From positions 310,001 to 374,000 of the forward strand of contig JAIQFD010000001.1 of assembly GCA_020073495.1 (NCBI GenBank): a DNA stretch of 64,000 nt, in the 5' to 3' direction. Origin of the DNA: Terriglobia bacterium. Lineage in GTDB: Bacteria > Acidobacteriota > Terriglobia > Terriglobales > Acidobacteriaceae. A program made the position numbers and the translations under genes. Of this stretch, positions 45,298 to 53,561 are shown in pieces. Every line of letters begins with the position of its first letter. Within the stretch, counting starts at the first letter, position 1. Below the pieces are notes generated by a model. The model saw only the letters and a program-made list of their open reading frames with translations. It was not told the origin of the DNA and made no database searches.

Positions 45298-46431
45298 TCA
45301 CCCCGAGACGGTCGACGCCGATTCGCCGATTGCTTCGGAGAAAGAATCGAGAAAATCCGCCTTTAGAACGCTGGCAAGCCCATGCTCGTGCACGATGGCT
45401 GATTTACTCTTTAGCTGCGCGAAGCTGATGTAGCGGCAAACCTGTTTCAGCGGAGGGGACAGCATCGTAAATGTGGGCCGTAACACCTCCGATTCCACCT
45501 TTCCTCGCCTCTCTTCAGGTGCAACGAGATACAGCTTCACATTCAGATTCGGAACTAACGCCAGCAAGTCGCTCATTCGGAGCAACCCTGAATAAATCGA
45601 TGTTGTGTGCTCAACCTCAAACGCGGCGACGATCGCCTTCTTGTCGAGCCACAAAACATCGATAAACTCGATGATCTTTTGGGCCGGCTCGCTAAACTGC
45701 GCCGGCAATGCCGACAGCATCCTCGGCATTGAACCGAGCGCTATTCCAGTTGCTTGTTTCTTGCGATCGTTTTTCGCTACCCAAACGTCGAAACCCATAG
45801 CCGCACCGAGACGCAGCAGCTCATATTGAATAGTCGTGTGTTCCGTTGTCTCTTCGACGGTAGTCATGCCAGGTAGCGCTGGCTGCTCCTCTTCCTCGGG
45901 GATGCTTATGACCGCAGAGACGCTCTTGTCTCCCTTCTTGAGCTTGACCTGAAAGAACGGCTTCTTCGCGAGCTTCTTCGGATCGACAGGGAGGAATACT
46001 GGGTGCAAGTTCGCCTCGTTCATGAGGCTGAGAATGAAATCACCGTCCGGAGGAGAAAATTTGTTAAGGCTCTGACGGATGAACCCCTTGAACTTTCCTT
46101 TATCCTTCGCGCCCCTGAAGAACACAACTTTGCCTTCAAGCGTCCCCATGGGAACACCGTGCTCGGGCTTTAGCTGAACCATCGGTTCAACGGCGAATCG
46201 TACAGGGTAGTTGCCCTCACCCCAGATCGGGTCCTTGTTCACGATCGGCCCGATTACGCGAAGCGCGCCCACCCATCTCATTACGCCTGTCAAGTAACAG
46301 AGCAGCACATCGTCGGGCTTAACCCGTGCTGCCAACTTTGTTGAGCGCTTGTTGAACCCCGAGACTTTCGATCCGGCTTGCTGGAATTGCTGCCAGGTTT
46401 GGCCGGTAAACAGGTCCAGCCAATAATTCAT
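45298..46431 (-). CDS. EVE-domain protein with nuclease-like C-terminal domain
   Basis: A 377-residue protein. Residues 1 to about 145 are an EVE (PUA-like) domain: MNYWLDLFTGQTWQQFQQAG, KPDDVLLCYLTGVMRWVGAL. EVE domains read modified bases in DNA or RNA. Residues about 197-340 look like a PD-(D/E)xK-type nuclease fold: IQYELLRLGAAMGFDVWVAKND, then IDVLWLDKKAIVAAFEVEHTTSIYSGLLRMSDL, with candidate metal ligands D258, E272 and E274. The combination suggests a modification-dependent restriction enzyme, an inference from domain content. It is the upstream partner of the HEPN gene and shares its lower GC. Confidence 0.75.
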   Translation of the reverse strand: MNYWLDLFTGQTWQQFQQAGSKVSGFNKRSTKLAARVKPDDVLLCYLTGVMRWVGALRVIGPIVNKDPIWGEGNYPVRFAVEPMVQLKPEHGVPMGTLEGKVVFFRGAKDKGKFKGFIRQSLNKFSPPDGDFILSLMNEANLHPVFLPVDPKKLAKKPFFQVKLKKGDKSVSAVISIPEEEEQPALPGMTTVEETTEHTTIQYELLRLGAAMGFDVWVAKNDRKKQATGIALGSMPRMLSALPAQFSEPAQKIIEFIDVLWLDKKAIVAAFEVEHTTSIYSGLLRMSDLLALVPNLNVKLYLVAPEERRGKVESEVLRPTFTMLSPPLKQVCRYISFAQLKSKSAIVHEHGLASVLKADFLDSFSEAIGESASTVSG

Positions 46432-46533
46432 AGTGACACCATTATGATGAGTGTCCCGAAGCTATATCGATTTCCGATGGATTTCCAGCATATTCTCAAT
46501 ACGCCACGCTTGGAACGCCCGCCTCCGGGGGGC

Positions 46534-47019
46534 GGAAACAGTAGGCCCGGGCTTCAGGCCGGGGTTCGGAGGCCAGTCCGAACGAGGGGTACGCGTCCCC
46601 CTTTGCTCCCGAGTCCCGTAGGGACGACACGAACTTCGTTCATCACAGAGATTGGGGGATTTCTTTCTTACGCCCCTGAAGGGGCTGGGGCAATCTTCGC
46701 AGCTTTCCCCTCGTTCGCGACCGGCGTCGCGAAGTCAGGGCTCAAGCCCTGACCTACCGCGCCCGGGGTTCGGACGCCGGTCCGAAAAAGGGGTACGCGT
46801 CTCCCGTTACTCCCGAGTCCCGTAACGACGGCACAAACTTCGTTCGTCACAGAGATTGGGGGATTTGTTTCTTACGCCCCTGAAGGGGCTGGGGCAATCT
46901 TCGCAGGTTTCCCCTTGTTCGCGACTGAGGTCGCGAAGTCAGGGTTAAAACCCTGACCTACCTCGCCCGGGCTGGATTCTTACGCCCCTGAAGGGGCTGA
47001 GAGCGATTGTCGCCGTTTT
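46534..47019. repeat. Multi-hairpin (REP-like) repeat array, two ~204-bp units plus a partial
   Basis: Two direct copies about 204 bp apart (e.g. AGAGATTGGGGGATTT at 46647 and 46851). Each unit holds three hairpins in order: GCCCCTGAAGGGGC; TTCGCGAC-4nt-GTCGCGAA (46714-46733 in copy 1); GTCAGGGCT-ca-AGCCCTGAC (46734-46753), which in copy 2 is GTCAGGGTT-aa-AACCCTGAC, a compensated pair change. A third partial copy (first hairpin only) starts at 46979. More copies lie at 49305-49540, across a transposase gene. The 46432-46533 stretch holds nothing else I can name. Confidence 0.8.
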
Positions 47020-47214
47020 CTACAGAGTGGCGTACTCGAGCCGGCCGATATTCAGTTTTTTCAGCTCACCGGCGAAGGTTTCCAGGGCGGAGACGGCGCG
47101 GCCGGCGTCGCTGTCGGGATTCGGCAACCTGCCGTTGCGTACTTTGAATTCCTTGACCGTCCCGTTCAGCCTCTCGAGTTCGTCAAGCGCGGCCTGGAGC
47201 TTGGAGTTTGTCAT
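47020..47214 (-). CDS. Small hypothetical coiled-coil protein
   Basis: A 64-residue protein from ATG 47214 (MTNSKLQAALDELERLNGTVKEF...), mostly helical with heptad-like hydrophobics. The frame is open further upstream to 47322 but the extra residues read like repeat DNA. It is embedded among hairpin repeats. No family recognised. Confidence 0.45.
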   Translation of the reverse strand: MTNSKLQAALDELERLNGTVKEFKVRNGRLPNPDSDAGRAVSALETFAGELKKLNIGRLEYATL

Positions 47215-47718
47215 TCCACCCCTCCACTGCCATCCTACGCTCCCAACCACTCGCCCGCTATAAGCGGAAGCTCCATGCCCTGGATCGAGAGGTAGTGCCG
47301 CGGTTGTGGCGCTCCGTCGCAAGCGGCTGCGCGCCAGCCTTCGGCAGAGTGGAGGTTGGGATCTGTGTTGTCTCGTACCCCGGGCCCGCTGAAGCGGGCG
47401 TGATTGGAGTAGGGGTCCCTTCGACTTCGCTCAGGGCAGGCTCTTCGACTCGCTCAGGGTAGTGGTCCCTTCGACACGCTCAGGGCAAGCTCTTCGGCTC
47501 GGCATCGGCAACCGCGGCCGATGCTTCGCTCAGGATGACACCACCTTTTATAGCGCGGGCTGCCCGGACGAGGGCCTCCGCGCTTCATAAGCCTCAGCGG
47601 CTAAAGCCGCCCTCCATCCGAGACTGTTTCCCCGGCCTGAAGGCCGGGCCTACCTCGGCACGTCCGAGGAATCCGTTCTAAGCCACCCTAGCCCGACTTT
47701 AATCAAGGTGGGTGTAGA
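47215..47718. repeat. Repeat-filled intergenic region
   Basis: Contains a 73-bp segment (47304-47376) that recurs almost exactly at 54761-54833; a CCCGCTGAAGCGGG hairpin; CCCTTCGACTTCGCTCAGGG-type words several times between 47417 and 47540, ending CGCTCAGGATGACACCACC; an inner hairpin GCATCGGC/GCCGATGC; and GCGGCTAAAGCCGC plus GGCCTGAAGGCC hairpins near 47600-47650. No credible gene. Confidence 0.75.
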
Positions 47719-47745
47719 ATGCGTCCCCAACGAGGGGGTGGGCTG

Positions 47746-48261
47746 GTGAGTTCTCAAGGCGTGCGCGCGTCCGAGGTGTTCTCAGAAAGAATCACAGCAT
47801 TGGCGCCCGAGGCGGGAGAAGCAAGATGGTGGCTGGGCGGTCTGGCGGTGATCAAGCTGACGGGCAAGGAGACGGAAGGCCGATTCTCACTCATCGAGCT
47901 CCTGTACCCGCCCAAGCTCGAAGTGCCGCTCCATGTTCACACCCGCGAGGATGAGCTGTTCCATCTGCTGGAGGGGACGATCTCCTACCGCATCGGAGCG
48001 TCGAGGCTCGACGCTGCTCCCGGCCACACCGTGTTCGCCCCGAGGAACATCCCGCACAACTTCACCGTGACCTCTCCCGGGCCAGCGCGCTATCTGATCG
48101 TGTACTCGCCCGCCGGGTTCGAGGACTGTATTCGCGAGACCAGCGAACCGGCCCAAGCCCTGACCTTGCCGCCCAACCCCTACGCGCCTATCCCACCGGC
48201 GGAAATACAGAGAATCGCCACCTTGATGGCTACCAAGTACGGCTGCCAGTTCGTCGGGTAG
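47746..48261 (+). CDS. Cupin-domain protein
   Basis: A 171-residue protein from GTG 47746 (an ATG at 47719 would add nine residues, but it overlaps a TAGAAT -10-like element, so the downstream start is preferred; GAGGGGG lies just before it). The cupin motif 1 is PLHVHTREDELFHLLEG (His, His, Glu metal ligands) and motif 2 is DAAPGHTVFAPRNIPHNF. Single-domain cupins of this type include quercetinase-like and isomerase-like proteins; the substrate cannot be named. Confidence 0.8.
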   Translation: MSSQGVRASEVFSERITALAPEAGEARWWLGGLAVIKLTGKETEGRFSLIELLYPPKLEVPLHVHTREDELFHLLEGTISYRIGASRLDAAPGHTVFAPRNIPHNFTVTSPGPARYLIVYSPAGFEDCIRETSEPAQALTLPPNPYAPIPPAEIQRIATLMATKYGCQFVG

Positions 48262-48282
48262 GACGGGCACCCGGCGGCAGGG

Positions 48283-48400
48283 GTCCATTCGCTCCGCTCA
48301 GGGTAGGGGGGCCCTTCGACTTCGCTCAGGGTAGGAGTCCTTCGACTCGGCGCCAAGGGCGCCTCGCTCAGGATGACACCATCTTTTGTGGCGCGGGCTG
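48283..48400. repeat. CTTCGACT...CTCAGGATGACA repeat with hairpin core
   Basis: The same family as 47417-47545 and 54925-55020. Here the inner hairpin is GGCGCC-aag-GGCGCC instead of GGCATCGGC/GCCGATGCC, while the flanks (TTCGACTCGGC and GCCTCGCTCAGGATGACACC) are kept. Paired bases change together, which points to a structural constraint. Confidence 0.7.
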
Positions 48401-48421
48401 CTGCGGTGTATTTCTGTGGTG

Positions 48422-48447
48422 CACAATGGTGCATTGTGGTGTAGAAT
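48422..48447 (+). promoter_or_regulatory. Operator and -10 element of the RHH gene
   Basis: An inverted repeat CACAATG-gtg-CATTGTG (48422-48438) sits immediately before TAGAAT (48442-48447), a -10-like element 7 bp from the ATG region. This is the usual position for autorepression by a ribbon-helix-helix dimer. Confidence 0.55.
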
Positions 48448-48453
48448 GCATCC

Positions 48454-48717
48454 ATGCCCACCGCAAAGAAGCCGAAGATCGTGCGCCGCAGCGTTTCCCT
48501 GCCCTCCGAGACCGACAGCAAGGTGCAAAAGCTGGCGCGCCGCCAGAACCGCAGCGCCAACCAGGTGATCGAGAACCTGATCGAGACCGGCCTGGCCGCC
48601 AAGGAAGCCGAGAAACGCCGCTTCTTCGAGCTGACTGATCGCTTGCAATCGGCCTCCGACCCCGCCGAAGTCCAGCGACTCAAGGATGAGCTCGCGCGCA
48701 TGACCTTCGGGGCCTGA
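48454..48717 (+). CDS. Ribbon-helix-helix (CopG-like) protein without an adjacent toxin
   Basis: An 87-residue basic protein: VRRSVSLPSETDSKVQKLARRQNRSANQVIENLIETGL is a typical RHH DNA-binding segment (short strand, two helices), followed by a charged helical tail (KEAEKRRFFELTDRLQSASDPAEVQRLKDELARM). Such proteins are commonly antitoxins or repressors. No toxin-like frame follows; the next gene is a convergent transposase. A palindromic operator precedes it. Confidence 0.75.
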   Translation: MPTAKKPKIVRRSVSLPSETDSKVQKLARRQNRSANQVIENLIETGLAAKEAEKRRFFELTDRLQSASDPAEVQRLKDELARMTFGA

Positions 48718-48754
48718 TGCGACACAATCAGCCCGCCGCGGCGGGCGTAAGATT

Positions 48755-48822
48755 TTAGCCCCGGGCGTAAGCCCGGGGTACGCGGGCATAACCTCCCTTA
48801 GCCCCTTCAGGGGCGTAAGAAA
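48755..48822. repeat. REP-like hairpins left of the IS200-like gene
   Basis: CCCCGGGC-GTAA-GCCCGGGG near 48762-48781 and, at 48796-48819, CCCTTAGCCCC-TTCA-GGGGCGTAAG. The second is the inverted copy of the hairpin at 49305-49328 on the other side of the transposase gene. Confidence 0.75.
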
Positions 48823-49275
48823 TCAATCCCACAGATGCTCGGGATCGAAGGCAATCCCGTTCTTGCGTAGAAACGCAATGAACTCATCCTGGAACGACAC
48901 CTTTTCGTGGTGCTCCTGCTGACGCTCGATGTAACGCGTCACCACCGGAACGTTCGACGTGCTCACCGAAGACGCGCCGTATCCCGTCTGCCAGGCGAAT
49001 TTCTTCCGGTCGGGCCAGGTTTCGTGTACCCAGCGCGAGGAGTTCGTCTTCACCACGCGCAAACACTCGGCCAATGCGACCTCCGCCGGCAATTGCACCA
49101 GCATGTGCACGTGGTCCGAGACGCCGTTCACGATAGCCGCCGTTCCACGCATCTCGCGCACCATCCCGCCCATGTAGGCGAAATCGCGGGAGCGGATCTT
49201 TGCATCGAGGAATGGAGCTCTGTCTTTGGTAGAGAAGATGACGTGGGTGTGCAGGGTGGTGAAGGTGTGCGCCAT
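48823..49275 (-). CDS. IS200-like / REP-associated tyrosine (RAYT-type) transposase
   Basis: A 150-residue Y1 HUH transposase. The HUH motif is HVHMLVQLP (about residue 55) and the catalytic Tyr is probably the one in VVTRYIERQQEHHEK (about residue 112). HTHVIFSTKDRAPFLD at the N-terminus is typical. Flanking inverted GGGGC hairpins on both sides resemble the REP sequences associated with RAYT proteins. It may act on the hairpin repeats nearby. The length is close to that expected, so it may be active. Confidence 0.85.
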   Translation of the reverse strand: MAHTFTTLHTHVIFSTKDRAPFLDAKIRSRDFAYMGGMVREMRGTAAIVNGVSDHVHMLVQLPAEVALAECLRVVKTNSSRWVHETWPDRKKFAWQTGYGASSVSTSNVPVVTRYIERQQEHHEKVSFQDEFIAFLRKNGIAFDPEHLWD

Positions 49276-49299
49276 TCCGCCTCCCCCTCACCCCGTCCC

Positions 49300-49560
49300 G
49301 GATTCTTACGCCCCTGAAGGGGCTAGGGTCAACCTTCGCAGCTTTCCCCTTGTTCGCGACGGAGGTCGCGAAGTCAGGGTTATAACCCTGACCTACCGCG
49401 CCCGGGGCTAAGTTCTTTCGCCCCTGAAGGGGCTCTGGTCTATTTTCCCGGCTTTCCCCTTGTTCGCGCGACTGAAGTCGCGAAGTCAGGGTTCCCTCGG
49501 CTCCGCTCGGGACAGGTTTCGCCCTGACCTACCGCGCCCGAGGTTCGGACTCCGGCCTAC
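49300..49560. repeat. Two further multi-hairpin repeat units right of the transposase
   Basis: Copy 3 (49305-49404) shows the same three hairpins as at 46667 (CTGAAGGGGC; TTCGCGAC-4nt-GTCGCGAA; GTCAGGGTT-at-AACCCTGAC). Copy 4 (from about 49411) has the third hairpin split by an inserted CCCTCGGCTCCGCTCGGGAC-type segment, i.e. another repeat nested inside the loop. Confidence 0.75.
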
Positions 49561-49603
49561 CTCCGCGCCCGGGGAACATTCTGGCAGGCGGCTGCCCTAT
49601 GGC

Positions 49604-49636
49604 TTGTAACCGGTGAGAAGGGCTGTTCCCAACAGT
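49604..49636 (+). repeat. Direct repeat, left copy flanking adhE region
   Basis: TTGTAACCGGTGAGAAGGG followed by CTGTT-ccc-AACAG-T. The right copy is at 53344-53376; the first 24 bp are identical and only the hairpin loop differs. The stretch 49637-50037 up to adhE holds no gene or motif I can identify. Confidence 0.75.
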
Positions 49637-50037
49637 AACCCGCGAGCGCTAGTTTCCGAGAAGGCCGTCGTCCCGAGGTAGACCAACGGGGCCTCAGTCT
49701 CTAATGCCCAGACGCCTTTTCATAACATGTAGTGGAACACTAAACCGTCCAGCCAGCTGCTTGGGGTCATTCATTCCAGTAGAACGAAGATCGCGGATCA
49801 ACGCCCGCGGCATCAGTGGTTTTCGTAAGACTTTCGCAGATACTGTATGGCTCGATCCTTTTCACCCAAACGCATCCGGTGGACTGAACTCCCGGGCCCC
49901 GGCAGAAACGATGTTCGTTTTCACTGCTGAGCGGCGGTCACGTCCCTACGTGAGTCCCGTCACCGACCCGCAGGCACCGTTGGGCTTCTCATATAGGTCT
50001 GGCGCGAAGGCGGCGTCCCGACAGGAAGATTGTTGCT

Positions 50038-52668
50038 ATGACTGACACTGTTCCGCGTCTCAGTGAAGAGCGCATTTCCTACCTGGAATCATTGGTCAGT
50101 CAGGCCAGAAGCGCCGCTGCCGTGTTCACCCAATACACGCAAGCGGACGTGGACCGAATCGTCAAACCCATGGTCCTGGCTGGATTAGAGAAAGCCGAAT
50201 ACCTGGCCCGCCTGGCGATCGAGGAAACCAAGATCGGCGTCCTCGAAGACAAGGTCATGAAGAACATGGTGGCCACGGAGTTTGTCTACAACTACGTCAA
50301 GGACAAACGCACCGTTGGCGTGATCCACGAATATCCGGAACGCGGCCTGGTGGAGTTGGCGGAACCCATCGGTGTCATCCTGTCGCTCACGCCAATCACG
50401 AACCCGACTTCCACGGTCCTGTTCAAGTGCATCATGGCGATCAAGACCCGGAACGCCGTGATCTTCAGCCCCCACCCGAGCGCATGGCGCTGTTCCTACG
50501 AGGCGGTGCGCGTGATGTGTGAAGCTGCCGTGAAGCACGGAGCGCCTGAAGGTGTCTTCACATGCCTGGAGTCCCACACCCTCAAAGACAACTGCTATCT
50601 CATGCGGCACAAGGATGTCTGCCTGATCGACGCCACCGGCGGACCAGGCGCGGTGCGGGCCGCCTACAGTTCCGGTAAACCGGCCTTGGGAGTGGGAGCG
50701 GGCAATACGCCCGTGTACGTGGAAAAAACCGCGGACCTGGGCATGGCCGTGGTGGACATCCTTACCTCGAAGACCTTCGACAACGGGACGATCTGCGCCT
50801 CAGAGCAGACCTTGGTGATCGATGACGAGATCTATGACGTCGTACTGAAGAAGTTCGCCGACCTGGGAGCGCACCTCTGCAACGAGGAGGAGTCGGAACT
50901 GCTGGCGCGCGCGGTGATCGATCCCCAGACCGGATGCATGCAGCCCGCTGCCATCGGCCAGAGAGCCACCGACATCGCCCGCGTAGCGGGTTTTGCGGTC
51001 ATGCCGAACACCAAGGTCTTGATCGCTCCGATCCAGGGTGTCGGCCGCGATCATCCTCTCTCGGTCGAGAAACTGTTCCCTGTGCTCTCGGTGTATCGCG
51101 CGAAGTCCCTGGATGAGGCGCTCAAGGTGTGCGTCGACGTCAATCATTGCGGCGGGCTTGGCCACACGGCAGTCGTTTTCTCGCGCAACGAAGAGATCAT
51201 CCGCAGATTCGGCGAGGTGCTCAACGCCGGGCGGATCATCGTGAATTCACCCGGGGCCATCGGAGCTCTCGGCGGCGTTTACAACGACATGGTGCCCAGC
51301 TTCTCCTTCGGATGCGGGACCGGCGGCGGCAACAGCACCACTGACAACGTCAACCTCTCTCACTACCTGAATATCAAACGCCTGGCGCGAAGGACGCAAG
51401 CGCATATGTGGTTCCGCGTTCCGAATCAGATTTATTTCAACTTCAACGCCGTGGAAGAGCTGCGCCATCTTCCCTCGCACTCCACCGTCATCATCACCAA
51501 TCCGGCTTTGGAGCAGATCGGCCACGCGGACATCGTCCGGCGCTACATCCCCAAGCAAACACTTGTGCATGTCTCCGTCATTCCTGACGCGGAGCCCGAG
51601 GTCGCGGTCATCCTGCAGGGCGTGGAGACGCTGAATTCCTACAAGGCGGACCAGATCATCGCGCTGGGCGGCGGCTCCGTCATCGACGCGGCGAAGATCA
51701 TGAAGCTCATGTACGAATCGCCGCAGGCCGACTTGCAGGAACTGGCCGCGCCGTTTCTGGATTTCCGCAAGCGCGTGGCGCGGTTCCCGACCGAAAAGAT
51801 CCACCACGCGCGGCTGGTCGCCATCTCCACCACCAGCGGAACGGGCAGCGAGGTCACTCCGTTCGCCGTTCTTTGCGACAAAGAGCGCGGGCGCAAGGTG
51901 ACCCTTGCCGACTACTCGCTGACTCCGGATGTGGCGATCGTGGACCCGCAGTTCGTCATGTCCATGCCAAAAGGCCTCACCGCCGATACCGGCATCGATT
52001 GCTTGACCCACGCGCTGGAGGCCGCGGTTTCCATTTACGCCTCGCCATACACTGATTCCCACGCCATGCAGGCGATCCAACTGGTGTTCAAGTACTTGCC
52101 CATCGCCTATGAGAACCCGCGCGACGAAGAGGCGCGCACCATGATGCACAATGCCGCCTGCATCGCAGCGATGGCGTTTGCCAATGCGTCGGTGGGCGTG
52201 AACCACGCGCTGGCCCATGCCTTCGGCGCACGGTTTGGGGTCGCGCACGGGAGAGCCAATGCGCTCATGTTGCCCCATGTCATCCCGTACAACGCGTCGG
52301 TGCCCACGAAATTCATGCCCTCACCGAACCAGCGGGCGTATGTCGCACACAAGAAATATGCCTTGGCCGCGGATTCGCTGGGGCTGGGCGGCCGTACGAC
52401 CGAGGAGAAAGTGAAGAACCTTGTGGCAGCCACCGAACAGTTGCTTGACCGGGTGGGCATGCCCCGTTCCATCGCCGAGCTGGGGATCTCGGACCAGGCG
52501 TTCGAGGCGGCGCTCCCTGAACTGGTCAAGCTCGCCTATGAAGATCCTTCCTGGCGCTCGAACCCGCGCATGCCGCTGCTGAGCGAATTGGCCGAGCTGT
52601 TTTGGAGCGCGTATTACGGACGAGGCCTGGCGAAGTCGGCTGCCGCATGTCAGCAACAAACTGCGTGA
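50038..52668 (+). CDS. adhE: Bifunctional acetaldehyde-CoA / alcohol dehydrogenase
   Basis: An 876-residue two-domain enzyme. Residues 1 to about 450 are a CoA-acylating aldehyde dehydrogenase with catalytic C253 in [10 protein letters not shown]; the C-terminal part is an iron-dependent alcohol dehydrogenase with [10 protein letters not shown] for NAD and the Fe ligands in [19 protein letters not shown]. It converts acetyl-CoA to ethanol, oxidising two NADH, and forms spirosomes in relatives. The TGA overlaps the next ATG (TGATG). It suggests fermentative capacity in an otherwise respiratory gene set, and it lies between direct repeats. Confidence 0.95.
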   Translation: MTDTVPRLSEERISYLESLVSQARSAAAVFTQYTQADVDRIVKPMVLAGLEKAEYLARLAIEETKIGVLEDKVMKNMVATEFVYNYVKDKRTVGVIHEYPERGLVELAEPIGVILSLTPITNPTSTVLFKCIMAIKTRNAVIFSPHPSAWRCSYEAVRVMCEAAVKHGAPEGVFTCLESHTLKDNCYLMRHKDVCLIDATGGPGAVRAAYSSGKPALGVGAGNTPVYVEKTADLGMAVVDILTSKTFDNGTICASEQTLVIDDEIYDVVLKKFADLGAHLCNEEESELLARAVIDPQTGCMQPAAIGQRATDIARVAGFAVMPNTKVLIAPIQGVGRDHPLSVEKLFPVLSVYRAKSLDEALKVCVDVNHCGGLGHTAVVFSRNEEIIRRFGEVLNAGRIIVNSPGAIGALGGVYNDMVPSFSFGCGTGGGNSTTDNVNLSHYLNIKRLARRTQAHMWFRVPNQIYFNFNAVEELRHLPSHSTVIITNPALEQIGHADIVRRYIPKQTLVHVSVIPDAEPEVAVILQGVETLNSYKADQIIALGGGSVIDAAKIMKLMYESPQADLQELAAPFLDFRKRVARFPTEKIHHARLVAISTTSGTGSEVTPFAVLCDKERGRKVTLADYSLTPDVAIVDPQFVMSMPKGLTADTGIDCLTHALEAAVSIYASPYTDSHAMQAIQLVFKYLPIAYENPRDEEARTMMHNAACIAAMAFANASVGVNHALAHAFGARFGVAHGRANALMLPHVIPYNASVPTKFMPSPNQRAYVAHKKYALAADSLGLGGRTTEEKVKNLVAATEQLLDRVGMPRSIAELGISDQAFEAALPELVKLAYEDPSWRSNPRMPLLSELAELFWSAYYGRGLAKSAAACQQQTA

Positions 52669-52958
52669 TGGACGGTGATGCCATGGCGACGATCGCGGTG
52701 TGGCTCAAGGTGGATGGAGAACGCGTAGCCGACGACTTGCAAGACACATGCGAAAAACTGCACAGCGCTGACGGCGAAGTGGTTCTGGATCTCTCGTCGG
52801 TGCGACGCATCGACTCCAATGCGCTCTCCGCGATAGACAGGTTGGCCACCGAAGCGGATGAGCAAGCGATCAAGGTCGTGCTGCGGGGTGTAAACGTCGA
52901 GGTTTACAAAGTCCTGAAGCTGGTGAAGCTGGCGCGGCGCTTCTCGATTGTGACCTGA
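52668..52958 (+). CDS. STAS-domain protein coupled to adhE
   Basis: A 96-residue protein ([23 protein letters not shown]... VVLDLSSVRRIDSNALSAIDRLATEAD ... VLRGVNVEVYKVLKLVKLARRFSIV). It has the STAS order of strands and helices; the switch loop reads I-D-S-N-A-L, with Ser at one of the usual positions. The start at 52668 is inside the adhE stop (TGATG), which implies translational coupling; an ATG at 52683 is possible. What it regulates is unknown; coupling to adhE is unusual. Confidence 0.7.
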   Translation: MDGDAMATIAVWLKVDGERVADDLQDTCEKLHSADGEVVLDLSSVRRIDSNALSAIDRLATEADEQAIKVVLRGVNVEVYKVLKLVKLARRFSIVT

Positions 52959-52967
52959 AATCTTGAG

Positions 52968-53022
52968 GCGGGGATTCGAGCCCCCGGTACCCGTCAGGGT
53001 TACGGCAGTTTTGAAGTTCCCT
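52968..53022 (-). other. tRNA 3'-half-like fragment (possible attachment-site remnant)
   Basis: On the minus strand the sequence has an anticodon-loop-like AAAACTGCC, a variable-arm-like hairpin GTAACCCTGACGGGTAC, and a T-arm-like stem with loop CTCGAAT followed by CCCC. This resembles the 3' half of a class II (serine-type) tRNA. The 5' side has no matching anticodon stem, D arm or acceptor, so no functional tRNA is present. Such remnants often mark integration sites. Confidence 0.4.
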
Positions 53023-53561
53023 CTGAGGCACGCCGTGCTTACCACCTTCCGCCCTTCGGAAACAGCGCAATTCTCCTCCTCGACCGAATCGGTGGCAACC
53101 AGGAACTCGCGTTTGTTCTGGATTTGGAACACCAATGGAAGCCGCTCAGTGCCCCGAAGACTACGGTCGTCGGGCTAAATTTTGTTAGCCGTGACAAGGC
53201 GAATGTCGAACTAGCGGGGTGCCGGGCGGACCCCCAGACAATCAACGTCGGGATTACTGTGTTGGCCGTATGGGGCGGCCATAAATCCGCCCGGCCCTGA
53301 TAGCGGTCGCTGATCTCACGACCACAATATGTGGGGGAGCAATTTGTAACCGGTGAGAAGGGCTGTTATCAACAGTTATCGCCCTTTCGGACGCTGCTCC
53401 AAAGGCCCTCGCTAGGGTGGTGGATTGGCCCTCAGCGGGCTAAGGCGCAGCTGCCTTGGTGGCTGGAAGGATGGTGAATCCTTTGCGCGAGCGGACGCGT
53501 GCCTTCCTTGCGGGTCTAAGGAGGACGAAGTGCCGTCAAGTATCTTGTCTCCCTGCGTCGC
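53023..53561. other. Gene-poor stretch with right direct repeat and a hairpin
   Basis: No convincing gene. It contains the hairpin GGCTAA-6nt-TTAGCC (53173-53190), the right copy of the direct repeat (53344-53376, first 24 bp identical to 49604-49627), and short open frames with no recognisable content that may be decayed coding DNA next to the tRNA-like fragment. Confidence 0.5.

Noticed and set aside
50000-50037. Rex-type redox operator upstream of adhE
   Set aside because: No TTGTGA-n-TCACAA-like palindrome was found in the leader.
49704-50045. 113-codon frame upstream of adhE
   Set aside because: No recognisable content, irregular codon use, and it overlaps the adhE start; likely leader DNA.
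52968-53060. Possible selC (tRNA-Sec), because the minus strand contains the anticodon-loop-like CTTCAAA
   Set aside because: The bases on the 5' side do not form an anticodon stem, no D arm or 8-bp acceptor can be drawn, and the variable arm is short for tRNA-Sec. It fits a truncated class II tRNA 3' half better.
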